A program made the position numbers and the translations under genes. 64,000 nucleotides of DNA from Desulfobacteraceae bacterium Eth-SRB2. Its GTDB lineage: Bacteria > Desulfobacterota > Desulfobacteria > Desulfobacterales > UBA11574. Below are positions 1 to 9,370 of this stretch, in pieces (position 1 is the first letter of the stretch; every line of letters starts with the position of its first letter). Where the stretch lies: the NCBI GenBank assembly GCA_004193595.1, contig RPGQ01000036.1, forward strand, positions 34,915-98,914, given 5' to 3'. The notes beneath the pieces were generated by a model. The model had not been told where the DNA came from. It saw nothing but the letters and a program-made list of their open reading frames with translations, and did not search any database.

Positions 1-1155
1 CCTTATTTCGCCCAATAGAATGACATCCGGATCATGCCTTAAAAAATAACGGATAGCACTGGCAAATGTGTAACCCGCCTTTTCATTCACCTGGGTTTGG
101 CGAAGCAAAGGTATATCGTACTCTATGGGTTCTTCAACAGTAATTACATTCTTCTCCATCAAATTGAGTCTTCTGATACCGGCATAAAGTGTTGTTGACT
201 TTCCGGAACCCGTGGGACCGGTAAGGAGAATAATCCCGAACGGCTCATTGAACATCTTTTCCACAGATTGAAGATATTGTTTTATCAAAAATCCGGTTGA
301 AACAAAATTATATGGCACTATCCCTCATAACCAAATTCGAAGCACCATGTTTTCACCCTGAGGGGATACTATGGTTGATACTCTGAAATCATAAGCATTG
401 TTCAGGATGGTAGCTGAAAAACGGCCATCCTGGGGCAGTCTCTGCTCGGCAATATCCATTTCCGCCTTCATCTTGAGGCTGGTGACAATTCTGCTCAGAG
501 AAACCGGAAGAGACAACACTGAGGACATGACCCCGTCTATCCGAAAAGAGATGTTTGTAGACTTTGCTGTGGGCCTGATATGGATATCCGAGGCCCGCAT
601 TTTTATCGCAAGATGAATGATGTGCTTGACCAGATTGTCAATCCCCCTTGCCATTTCTATATCATGGGAAAGGAGATTGACCTCTTTTTCAATTAGCTTT
701 TCAACAGGATGTTCCAAAAAATAGTAAAGCTTATTGATCGCATTAATGATTTTCTTACGTTCCGAGATATAGAATTTTGGAACCAGCCCGGTCTGTCTTG
801 AAATTAACTGTTCTAGTTTCCCATCGTCTATGTTATACCCAACGACTTCTAAAGACTTGTCAATTTTGCGAATGGGAAGAAAAATATTATTGAGACAAAA
901 ATTTTTATTGAATAACTTAAGAATATTCTTTTCCGGTAAGACGCCGTCTATATCTAGATAAGGCAAACCATTCTGTTCGGCCAATGCCATCACAACATCA
1001 TTCCCCGTGACAAAGCACAGCCGCTCTAATATTTCTCCGATTTTCTCCTTGGTGATCTTCTGTTCCTGTAAAGCAAATCGGATAGACGCTTCCGTAATGA
1101 GCTCTTTTTCTATTAACAACGCTCCAAGTGGTTTTGGTTTATTATTAGGTTTCAT
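1..1155 (-). pseudogene. mshE: MSHA/type IV pilus assembly ATPase (GspE/MshE type), in-frame stop, cut by window edge
   Basis: Hexameric cytoplasmic ATPase that would drive pilus assembly. Translating the minus strand from 1155 gives a GspE N-terminal domain, then the start of the ATPase core ending MVLRIWL at an in-frame TGA (325-327). The same frame continues without a break to base 1 with LLTGPTGSGKSTTLYA (Walker A, around 190-230), VITVEEPIEY and PDVILLGEIR (Asp and Walker B boxes), so the TGA is the only lesion visible. The C-terminal part lies outside the window. The start overlaps the end of the upstream MshM-type gene by about 11 bases, as in an operon. With TGA as stop, the product lacks the whole nucleotide-binding site and would be inactive. 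Readthrough is possible but nothing seen supports it. Family assignment is secure; the MSHA assignment rests on operon order. Confidence 0.85.
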
Positions 1156-2775
1156 TTGCTTTATTGCCCGGTCCGTGAAACAGAAGAAAAATTAAATTCT
1201 CATCCGGGTATCCGGTCACAGGAAGCCCCACCTGTTTCTGATAGTTTACAACTGCCAGCATCAGATTTTTACCCACTATTCCATCGAGACGACCGGAATA
1301 CAGATTAATTTTTGCAAACATCTTCTGGAGTTTTAGAATCTCTTCTCCCTCATAGTAATAATAGAATTTTTTTATCAATAATGACGGCTGCCAGAATAAA
1401 AAAAAGTTCTCATTGTGGCCTTGCATTGAATCATACTTTAAAATCCCATATTCTGCCTTTATATGATTCGGTATTTTTTTAAGCCGGATCAACATATATC
1501 CCGTTTGATCGAATATTGTTTCAGTAATCTCTTTTAATTGAGACGTTTCCAAAGCCTCACAAAAGGATTTCTCAAATCTGGAGAGCTGGTAAGCCTTTAG
1601 AAATGCGGAAACCGATTCGGGGATGCTGACGGTCTGCTCGACATTTTTTGTAGCAGAAGCCATTGACTGGCTATGTAACTGGGACAGATCCGAATTTTCC
1701 ACTTTCCCTGAGGTTGTTGTCTGCTGCGGCTTTATCTTTTTTATGATTGTCATGGAGGTGGACCAAAGGGAGGTGGGAGGGGGCCACCAGAATAGAAACC
1801 AAAACGATAATTAAGCATAAAAATGCAGTGTTTGAAAGGCAAGAAGAACAACGGGGCACGCCCTCTGGATCGATTCCGGTTTAAATGCATAAGGCCCTCT
1901 TGCGATTTGCTGCTAATTTTATGGTGTTATAAAGTAACGTAACATAAAAACACCTGCCCATTAGGATATTGAGCTGTCTTAAGTTCCCCTTGGTAAACTG
2001 ATAAATCTTTTTTATGGCAGCCTCTTGAAAGGTGATTCGCCCCCTGTTTCCAGCCATGTTTAATTTAAAAAAAAGATAGTTCCTTAATTCTTCCCTGGTA
2101 AGAGCCCTCACTTCTTTAGAGATGACAATTCTACTCTTAAGCTGTCTGAGCTTTTGCGAATTCAGCGTATCCATTAATTCAGTCTGACCCACTAGTAAAA
2201 TCTGAACCAATTTTTGCTGATCCGTTTCAAGATTTGAAATCATGCGGACCAGTTCGAGACTCTTAATGCTGAGATTCTGAGCATCATCAATAATAATGGC
2301 ACAATTTTTCCCCCGGCGATTTTTGTTCCAGTAAAAAATCATTGAGAAGTCGAATCTGTTTGTTGAAATGGAGACTTTCTGTTCTCAAACCAAAATCCCT
2401 GTTGATTTCCTTGATCAATTCCACATCCTGGAAAGCGGTATGAAATACCAGTGAGGTTTCAACACCTTTTTCTTCAAGAATATTCATGATCCTCCGGCTG
2501 ATCGTGGTCTTTCCCAGCCCAATATCGCCTGTCAAGACCATAAACCCTTTCCGTGTCATTATTCCGTGAACAATCTCAGACAAAATCTGGTCTATGTTTT
2601 CGGAGATATAAAAATTTTCATCATCCGGAGCAATAGGAAAGGGGTTTTGTGCCAACCCGAAAACATCCAAATAACTTATTTCTTTAGGGCACAACATATT
2701 TTCATGACGCATCGACGATTTAGGTTTTCCTGTTTGGGCCGGCGAGTTTCCTCTTTCTTTCTCCGCGTCAACCAT
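1145..2775 (-). pseudogene. mshM: ExeA/MshM-type AAA ATPase with C-terminal peptidoglycan-binding domain, multiply broken
   Basis: A membrane-anchored AAA ATPase helping to place the secretin in the cell wall. Piece 1 (2775 to about 2312) holds FGLAQNPFPIAPD and Walker A GDIGLGKTTI. A shift in the run of five C at 2310-2314 moves to piece 2 (to 1881), which carries Walker B AIIIDDAQNL and the AAA lid. Piece 2 ends at an in-frame TAA (1881-1883). The same frame reopens with a hydrophobic helix (LCLIIVLVSILVA, about 1830-1790). A second shift between about 1735 and 1800 then leads to piece 3 (to 1145), with a PG_binding_1-like repeat (GRLDGIVGKNLMLAVVNYQ). Three separate lesions make a functional product very unlikely. 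The order of domains matches ExeA/MshM; the exact site of the last shift is uncertain. Confidence 0.8.
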
Positions 2776-2881
2776 TCCTTTTATAAAGGTATCAACTCTC
2801 GCAAATGCGGCCCTTGAACTCCGTGCTGTACCACATGATAATGTTATCCTTATTCCATGGATATAAAATCTGAAAGAGCCA

Positions 2882-3955
2882 TTATTTCAGCTTTTGTATC
2901 ATCTCTGGTATCAGGATATTGTCAGGATAAATTTTTCTGAGTTTTGCCAATCGTTTCCGCGCCGCTTGCAATTGGTTAGTGTTTATTTCCACAATAGCCA
3001 TGTTAATCCCCGCATCGAAATCTACTTCATTTTGCTCTAATAGCCTTTTCAAATAAGTTGCCGTTGTTTCATAATCTTTCTGACCAAAGCTACAGAAAGC
3101 TTTTAAATTTAGAACATAACTATCATCCTCGCCCTTTAGCAATGTAAGTTGATCAAAAAGATCTTGTGTACAGCTGTCATTAACCGTGCCCATGGATCTC
3201 TGTATCTTTTCAACAAGCCGGACTATTTTCATACTTCTCTCAACATTAGCCTGATGAATTATCTCTTGTTCCGTCTTTTTTGTCCCAACGTCTATCAGTG
3301 GTTTTTCTGATAGTTCTGCTGCCGGATCAAGAGTAGATCTCCCTTTGGTCAAGAAAGATGGAGCTGGGGGAGATGACAAATTGCCCTTTACCGTGGCCCT
3401 GGACAATACTGTAGCCCCAGAGTTGGAAACAGAATTCCTAATCCGCTTATTGTAGGGTCTCGGATGCAAATAATGGGCATCATTTTTTTTTCCAGAAGGT
3501 GTCTTTGGCGCAGCTATTTTTAAACGTCCGGGCGGCAAGTAAACCCTGTCAGGTTCCGGCACCTCATCAGGAATCATATTTTGTGAGGGAGTCATATCAA
3601 CCGATTCCGGCTCCTCCTTGGGCTCTATCCGATATTCCCGAGAAGACGTAACTTCTTTTACAGGCCCACGAGATTCTTTATTAATATTATAGGCTTGAAA
3701 TTTCGGCTTAACACTGCCGGATATATTTGATTTCCGGCTATTTTCTTCGATACAGCCCTTGAGTTTATGAACACCATGAAAAGCACCAAGGCCGACAAGA
3801 AAAATGAAAATATCAAGCATAAGCACTACACGGGGAGAAAAGAGCATACGGCGCAAGGAACAGATATCCCGGCCTTTTATTAATTTTTTGCTCTCTTTTT
3901 TCTCTGCCGCTGATTTAAATTCAAGACTTTTCAGGGCGTTAAAAATAACACTCAT
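2882..3955 (-). CDS. MshN-like membrane protein with TPR-type C-terminus
   Basis: 357 residues. A cytoplasmic N-terminus (MSVIFNALKSLE) is followed by one membrane helix at about residues 41-60 (VVLMLDIFIFLVGLGAF), a long Pro/Ser/Lys-rich linker (about 70-230), and a helical C-terminal region with TPR-like repeats (LNLKAFCSFGQKDYETTATYLK, then AIVEINTNQLQAARKRLAKL). This matches MshN proteins, which sit between the secretin and the ATPase genes of MSHA loci. The start overlaps the end of the secretin gene by four bases, suggesting translational coupling. The frame itself is intact, but both neighbours are broken, so the protein probably has no working machine to join. No enzymatic motif is seen. 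Confidence 0.65.
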   Translation of the reverse strand: MSVIFNALKSLEFKSAAEKKESKKLIKGRDICSLRRMLFSPRVVLMLDIFIFLVGLGAFHGVHKLKGCIEENSRKSNISGSVKPKFQAYNINKESRGPVKEVTSSREYRIEPKEEPESVDMTPSQNMIPDEVPEPDRVYLPPGRLKIAAPKTPSGKKNDAHYLHPRPYNKRIRNSVSNSGATVLSRATVKGNLSSPPAPSFLTKGRSTLDPAAELSEKPLIDVGTKKTEQEIIHQANVERSMKIVRLVEKIQRSMGTVNDSCTQDLFDQLTLLKGEDDSYVLNLKAFCSFGQKDYETTATYLKRLLEQNEVDFDAGINMAIVEINTNQLQAARKRLAKLRKIYPDNILIPEMIQKLK

Positions 3956-4860
3956 ATAATATTCACGCTTAAAATAATAACCATCTCTTGGGTTACGTCT
4001 TTCTTAAATTCATTTTTAAAAAGATATCCAAGAATTGGAATGGATGAAAGAATGGGCACCCCACTATTCGCCGTGGCATGGCGTTTATCAATCAATCCGC
4101 CTAATATGACCATATCACCACTATTAAGTGCAATCGTAGTACTGATCTCCTTTATATGAACGACCGGCAGGGATATGCTCTGCCCGGCACCAGTATCCTC
4201 AAGCTCAAGACTTGCCTGATCCACATCACTTTTAATCGGATTAATAAGCAGGGTGATTCGCCCGCCTTCCTCGATAAAAGGGATAACACCCAGGATAAGC
4301 CCGTCAAACACAGTGGAGACCTCCACTTCTGTTATATCTCTGTCTTGAGTAGATGAAGATTCTCGTGTTATTTCTACACTTTTCTTATAAGTAAAAGAGG
4401 TTCCCACACTGGTAATTGCAGGCTTTCCATGCTTGGAGCGTATACTTGGATTGGATACGACTTTGGTATCCCCAAATGTTTTTAAAGCATTTATAGTTGC
4501 ATTAATTGTCCAATCTGTATGCACACCTCCTAAAACCAGACCCTTTCCTAATGACCAGGAGGCATTTGTTATTTTTGGTGTTACATCATCCAGGTTCCTT
4601 AAAGATCCCAGTCAATACCGTACTTATATTCGTCTGAAAGGGTGACCTCAACAATCCTGGCTTCAATCAGTATTTGTCTGGAAAGCATCTCTTTGAAATG
4701 GTTGATCAGCGTTGATATAGAGCGGATCTCTGCCGGCGTGTCTTTGACATAAAGGCTTCCGGACAGTCTATTGAGAGAGTACTTCCCTCCTTTTGAGATA
4801 ACCTGTTTGACCATATTCTCGAGTACATCATATCATACGTGATCGGATAAAAAATACACT

Positions 4861-6107
4861 TTATATTGAATCGAACATTGCTACTATTTGTAATGACGTG
4901 GGTCTATGTTTTCGATTAGGACACATGAGTAATGGAAGTAAAGTTTTCAGATTATCAATAAAGCTTTTTTGAGAAAGTACTTTCTTTAAAATACACTTTG
5001 CCAAGTCATGAGCTATTAGAGAAAAAACGAGTGCTATTCGTTGTGCCGTAATCGATTTTAATTCAATCTTCGCAGATACGACAGCATATTCAATTATTAT
5101 TGAATTTGCAGTAAGAGAGGCAAGTATTGAACTATAAGCAGTGACCAGAACTATATTTTCATTTTCAGATGTTATTTGATCAGCATGCAGCATTGACTTA
5201 ATGGATTTGAAAAACAGCTCAATTTGCCATCTTAGTCGATAAATAGGGTATATCCATTCTGCTAATGCCATTGAACTTGGCATATTTGTAACGTACCATC
5301 GGTATTCCTTTATGAGAGGAAATCGAAAACCAATAAGACGAACCTCAAGGGATTTTTTTCCGGGGAGATTCAACTTTCCCCAGACCTCGACAATCATGCC
5401 TCTCAGGTTGACATTTTTGTCCAACGGTCGCCCAATGTGTCCCTTCGCCACACCCTTGATGACTTTTGTTATTATTGGGACGGAGTTTGCTTTTAAACGG
5501 CATACAAACCATACTCCGATTTCACACAGTTGATGCAGAAAAGCATGGCTGAAGTAGCCGAGATCAAATAAAAACAAAGCCCCCTTTAATTGATTCAAAT
5601 CTGGAAGGAACTTGCTGTCGTGTGGCTTTTGGGCACTAATTTTAATCCATTCTGTGCTTCTTACACTCAGTCTGTATAGGGCACTTAATTTTAAGCAAGC
5701 AGGGCTGTGATTTTTTCGATTACCGGGAAATATATTTGATAATCCGGCTGGCAATCGTATAGGAGATGCATCGTACATAAATACATCCTCAAATACAGAA
5801 AGCCATGAAAGTTTTGAAAGGGCCTTTTCCTGGATATGGAAGGAGAATTTAAGGACAGCTTTTTCAATAAAATCTAAGAGTGTTTTATTTGCGATTCGTT
5901 CCCAGAAGCTGCTTATGGAAACATTCTTTCCGGTGTGTTTTACAAAATTTCTATGGGCATCAGCAATACTCTTCTTCTTTCCACAAACGGAGAAGGTGGT
6001 AATTAAAGATACCACGATTTCAAAAAGAGGAATTTTTTTTCCCGCTGGAAGTGCACATTGATGCCTAGAACTTTACGCAACGTATTCAACTTATGAATAA
6101 AACTCAT
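4861..6107 (-). CDS. IS4-type DDE transposase of IS-A, probably expressed by -1 frameshifting
   Basis: The main frame (4861 to about 6040) gives about 395 residues with the IS4 signature YRLRWQIELFFKSIK and the DDE regions FMYDASPIRLP and LFLFDLGYFSHAF. It has no good start of its own. A short frame begins at ATG 6107, which overlaps the TGA of the upstream gene (ATGA), and reads MSFIHKLNTLRKVLGINVHF into a run of eight A (6033-6040). There the zero-frame codons are GAA AAA AAA, giving the heptamer A AAA AAA, a classic -1 slip site. Slipping there yields EKKIPLFEIVVSLITT and enters the main frame without a gap. A one-base deletion or transcriptional slippage would look the same. Transposase identity is secure, the expression mode inferred. 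Confidence 0.8.
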
Positions 6108-6454
6108 AATGCACCTCCTTCATCAACTATTTCCGGACTGTTTTTAAGCGCAAATGTATTAGGCGCAACGCGGATGAACGTCTTTGCTGCTGCATTAATC
6201 TTTTTTATTAACGCAGAAACGATAGAGTCTCTTTCCAAGTTGACACCATAGTCTTTTTGAGCAATCTGGATAATTTTTGAAATGTGTAGAGGTTGGTCGG
6301 AGTTTTGAAGTATGTCTTCAACGACAGTTAGATTGGACGTACGTTTTAGTTTTTGTCCATGGGGCAATGTTTTTCGTTGATAGCGATAAACAACTCTAAG
6401 TTGAGCTTGCAATAATTGTCTCTTAAGTTCTATATAGTTATCAAGTTCAGTCAT
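6104..6454 (-). CDS. Small helper-like protein of IS-A, possible winged-helix fold
   Basis: 116 residues encoded upstream of the IS-A transposase and ending in TGA that overlaps the transposase leader ATG. The N-terminal half is a basic, Gln-rich helix (LKRQLLQAQLRVVYRYQRK). The C-terminal half, VVEDILQNSDQPLHISKIIQ through IRVAPNTFALKNS, has the pattern of a HARE-HTH/winged-helix domain (two helices followed by a beta wing). It may bind the element ends or regulate the transposase; this is inference. The AGGAGG-like sequence at the coupled junction supports joint translation. Confidence 0.65.
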   Translation of the reverse strand: MTELDNYIELKRQLLQAQLRVVYRYQRKTLPHGQKLKRTSNLTVVEDILQNSDQPLHISKIIQIAQKDYGVNLERDSIVSALIKKINAAAKTFIRVAPNTFALKNSPEIVDEGGAL

Positions 6455-6663
6455 TTTATCCTCCTTTCAGTTTTAAATTTAAAAGGAGTATATACTAAAC
6501 GCATATAGCATGTCAAGTATTTATTACGTACTTTTAAAGAATATTTGGTTTCTAATTTAAACTGTAATTTCCAAAGGTTGGCATGGTTGGGAATGTATTT
6601 GGGTACGTCTTATCCGATCACCTATGTACATCATATGTATTCCCGTTTTTAGTCCCTTGCCCG

Positions 6664-8192
6664 CACCCCTTTCAAGGTAGTACTTCTATTTCTTTCTCAG
6701 CGCCAGGATTTTAGCAGTAGATACATGGGGTGTATTTTCACAGCTTTTACGCTTTGGCCGGGGTTTTTTTGGGCCTCGGGGATGTTTACGAAAAGCTGAT
6801 AGTTTCACCTTGGCCGCAAGTTTTTTGAGTACACTGGCCAGCTTAATTGGTGTCATCTGTTGAAAGATAACCCAATGCCTATAATCAATTGCGATCATCA
6901 TTCCGCGATATGTTCCCGAGATTTCATCGGCAAGATAATAGCCGGATACTTGGTTATCAATGACATCTGTTCCATGTACGCTACCAAGCGCAGCCTTTAT
7001 AACCGATAAAATAATGTACGACACAAGTGCGACACAGAAACCAAACAGCGCAGCGGGAGGATAACCCAAGGTGTTTATTTCCGAATTCAAATGCTCTGTA
7101 AGATGCTGAAAAGCTGTCTCAATCGTCCAGCGGCCTTTATATAATACGGCAATCTTTTTAGCGTTTGCCTTGGTCTTTGATAAATTAGAGATGATAAAAA
7201 GATCGGTATCACCATCACGGGTTTCTTTCTTCAGCCGTATACGGATACGCCTATATATATGCTTCCGGCCAGCGTCATCAATGACAGATATGCGCTGTTC
7301 ATATACCTTGCCGGTTTCGATCTTACCGATATATTTCTCTTTACCAATTAGCCGCAATGGATACTTTTTATGTTCTCGAATAACAAAAAATGCATCCCGG
7401 TTCTCAATGCCACAGGTAAAGTTAACCGTACAAAAATTGCGATCTGCAATCCAAACATCTGATTTCTCTATTGTCAATAGCACTGTTTTTTAACAAAGAG
7501 CGCTCTTGGGCATGACCATCTTCACAAGGAAATACATCAATTGGCAGACGCAACACCGGATCATAAACCACCAGAGATTTGCCTGGCAGCGGTCCGGATG
7601 AAATGAATCGCAGCTCTTCAATGCGATGCTGGCTTTTTTCGATACAGTTTCCATCAAGTAGCTTTAGTCGCATCCCTGGCAATGGAGAGCGCACGGTTCC
7701 GCCAAGTTTTTTAATGATCGGCTCTACCTGTTTTGCAGCATAGCGTACCAGCTCGGCAGATATATTGGTCTCGATACCGTTGAGCTTGTTGTAAAGCGAT
7801 GTGATTGAAACGCATATGTCTTCTTTTGACGCCTGATAGGCTGCATGAACCGATGGATGACTTCCGCTGACAACCTTGCTCATGATGTCAAAGACCGTTG
7901 AAAACAACACATCTTTGGTGTATTGTTGTTCGGCAGTCCTATTGAACCATTGGTCCAACTGGCTGGGATTTAATACTCGTTCCATCATGCCACGGGCCAT
8001 TACCGAAATCGGGCTTTCTTTAACAAAGTTTTTAAATATCGGACTTAACATTGTCTTCACCTCCAAAAGTTATAGTTGTCTTTCTTAATATAACTTTTAA
8101 AGTAAAGAACGTCCAGCGTTTTTATTGCTAATTATAACCGTTAGTTATAGCACTTCTAAAGTATTGCTAGAAGTACTACCTTGAAAGGGCTG
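6664..8192 (-). mobile_element. IS-B: second IS4-type insertion sequence, 1529 bp, complete ends
   Basis: The inverted repeats of about 25 bp start CACCCCTTTCAAGGTAG at the left and CAGCCCTTTCAAGGTAG at the right (inverted), one mismatch. A 12-bp target duplication GTCCCTTGCCCG lies at 6652-6663 and 8193-8204. It carries one transposase gene that is shifted in frame. It differs in sequence from IS-A. A hairpin-like promoter reaching out of the element was not identified. Confidence 0.93.
6686..8066 (-). pseudogene. IS4-type transposase of IS-B, split by one-base shift
   Basis: Piece 1 (8066 to about 7485) begins MEVKTMLSPIFKNFVK and carries the first Asp region RLKLLDGNCIEKSQHR. Piece 2 (about 7485-6686) carries the second Asp region SDVWIADRNFCTV and the YKGRWTIETAFQHLTE box. 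They join if one A is removed from the A6 run at about 7486-7491, giving RSLLKTVLLTIEKSD. The needed shift is +1, and the site is not a usual slip sequence, so this copy is probably dead. A second expression route cannot be excluded. Confidence 0.85.
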
Positions 8193-8833
8193 GTCCCTTG
8201 CCCGGTAAGCTTAACATTGCCGGAAAGCCCGGTGGCCATTTCCGTATCCCCAGCGCCCAGAACATCGCCGCCCACATCAAAATTGGTTGTAATTGTTGAA
8301 TCCAAAAAGTTCATCGTAAATATCCGCTCTTGAAAAGGCCTAACTCTGATGACGTTCTTATCAATTTCATAAAAAAGATCAAATGTGTTCAAAATTTCTT
8401 TAAGGACCTTGGCAGCAGAAACATTTTCAAAATTTAATGTTAGCGATCTTGAATCTTTACTGATGCTGGGATCTATAATGAGACTCATTCCCACCGCCTG
8501 GGACAAGGAATAAAGAATCGGTTCAAGATCTTCATCAACCATGGAAAAAGACACCCTATGATCTTCCAGAGGATTATAGACCGGCATGATCGGTTCCACC
8601 TCAACTTTTCGGACGGGGTTTTTTTCCATGGAGTCAAGAAGTTCTTTTTGAATCCCGGCCAGTCGATTGGATTCCGTCTTTATCTCTTTTGTATGATAAT
8701 CCAGGTAAGAATTTTCAGGTTCCTTTACAAATGATGTCTTGGGGGCACAACTCACAAGAGAAAGACATAAAATAATAGCAAAGCATATCCTCAATTCTTT
8801 CATATAGGCTCCAATAATGTCTGATTTTTCTTT

Positions 8834-9370
8834 TTATTTTTTTCTGATACTTCCTTCCCTGGCCTCTGTTATTTTTTCAGCCAGAGGGATCCACTGAGTG
8901 AGCCTGTGTTTATTGACTAAAACTCGTTTTGGCTCTATTTTCACAATCTCGCCTCCCCCTGGAAGTTTAGAGCCTTCACTGTAGAATGAACCGTTAATAA
9001 TACACAAGCGCTTCATTTTTGAAGCAAAGGCAAACGTAAGGGAATAATCCATCCGACTCGGCGGATCGGCCTGCCTGTTTCGGGCAGTCCTCCGGATGCT
9101 TTGCATGGGTTGATAACCCCAAAGTTTGAGGTTAACCGCTTTGGGCTCATATTTAGACGGATAGACAAGACCGGCCATGCTTTTTTCCAATTTGCACATC
9201 TCTTTTACAGTAGCCGGATCAGGACCGGTTATGTCCGTCAGTGATTTGAGCCGGCTGATACGTAACCCGTTGCCCATTTTCCCGAAAACCTGCCAAGTAT
9301 ATAAAACGGTGGCAATCAAAGTAAATAAAATCAACAGGATAGAAAATAGCCCCTGGTATTTTCTTTTCAT
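8834..9370 (-). CDS. MshK/PilP/GspC-like inner membrane protein
   Basis: 178 residues. One N-terminal membrane helix (about 10-27, LFSILLILFTLIATVLY) is followed by a periplasmic domain that ends with a small beta region (GGGEIVKIEPKRVLVNKHRL), the pattern of GspC/PilP/MshK-type proteins that link inner membrane parts to the secretin. It overlaps the upstream gene by four bases and precedes the secretin by about 30 bases, the position of mshK in MSHA loci. The frame is intact, but its partner secretin is destroyed. Family call is from position and topology more than from sequence. Confidence 0.6.
   Translation of the reverse strand: MKRKYQGLFSILLILFTLIATVLYTWQVFGKMGNGLRISRLKSLTDITGPDPATVKEMCKLEKSMAGLVYPSKYEPKAVNLKLWGYQPMQSIRRTARNRQADPPSRMDYSLTFAFASKMKRLCIINGSFYSEGSKLPGGGEIVKIEPKRVLVNKHRLTQWIPLAEKITEAREGSIRKK

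Larger units (their letters stand above)
4834..6626 (-). mobile_element. IS-A: IS4-type insertion sequence, 1793 bp, complete ends
   Basis: The ends are imperfect 17-bp inverted repeats reading CATACGTGATCGGATAA at the left and CATAGGTGATCGGATAA at the right (inverted). A 10-bp target duplication TACATCATAT lies at 4824-4833 and 6627-6636. It encodes an IS4-type DDE transposase and a small upstream helper-like protein. Inserted in the secretin gene. The intact ends and perfect duplication suggest a fairly recent insertion. Confidence 0.92.
3952..8803 (-). pseudogene. mshL: MSHA-type outer membrane secretin, split by two insertion sequences and a frameshift
   Basis: Outer membrane channel for pilus exit. 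The 5' part (8803 to about 8193) starts with a lipoprotein signal (MKELRICFAIILCLSLVSC, lipobox LVSC) and an STN/secretin N domain. It is cut by IS-B (6664-8192) and 37 bp further on by IS-A (4834-6626). The 3' part covers about 4833-3952 and holds the secretin core (VVSNPSIRSKHGKPAI, MVILGGLIDKR, GVPILSSIPILGYLF). Removing both elements and one copy of each target duplication rejoins the frame exactly as GQGTKNGNTYDVLENMVKQ, so one intact gene existed before insertion. A further one-base shift lies at about 4599-4602 (DWDL then stop; the next frame reads RNLDDVTPKI). Clearly inactive. Confidence 0.92.

Noticed and set aside
325..327. Selenocysteine codon in the MshE-type ATPase
   Set aside because: GspE-family ATPases have no known Sec site here, neighbours in the operon carry other disabling lesions, and no convincing downstream hairpin was seen. 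A nonsense mutation is simpler.
7481..7495. Programmed frameshift in the IS-B transposase
   Set aside because: The required change is +1 at TTAAAAAAC, and no known +1 signal is present. A one-base insertion that inactivates this copy is simpler.
1..8803. Homopolymer sequencing errors as the cause of all pilus-operon lesions
   Set aside because: Some shifts are at short runs, so a few could be errors, but the two ISs, the TGA and the TAA are not of that kind, and about 15 kb of large housekeeping genes in the same window are clean.
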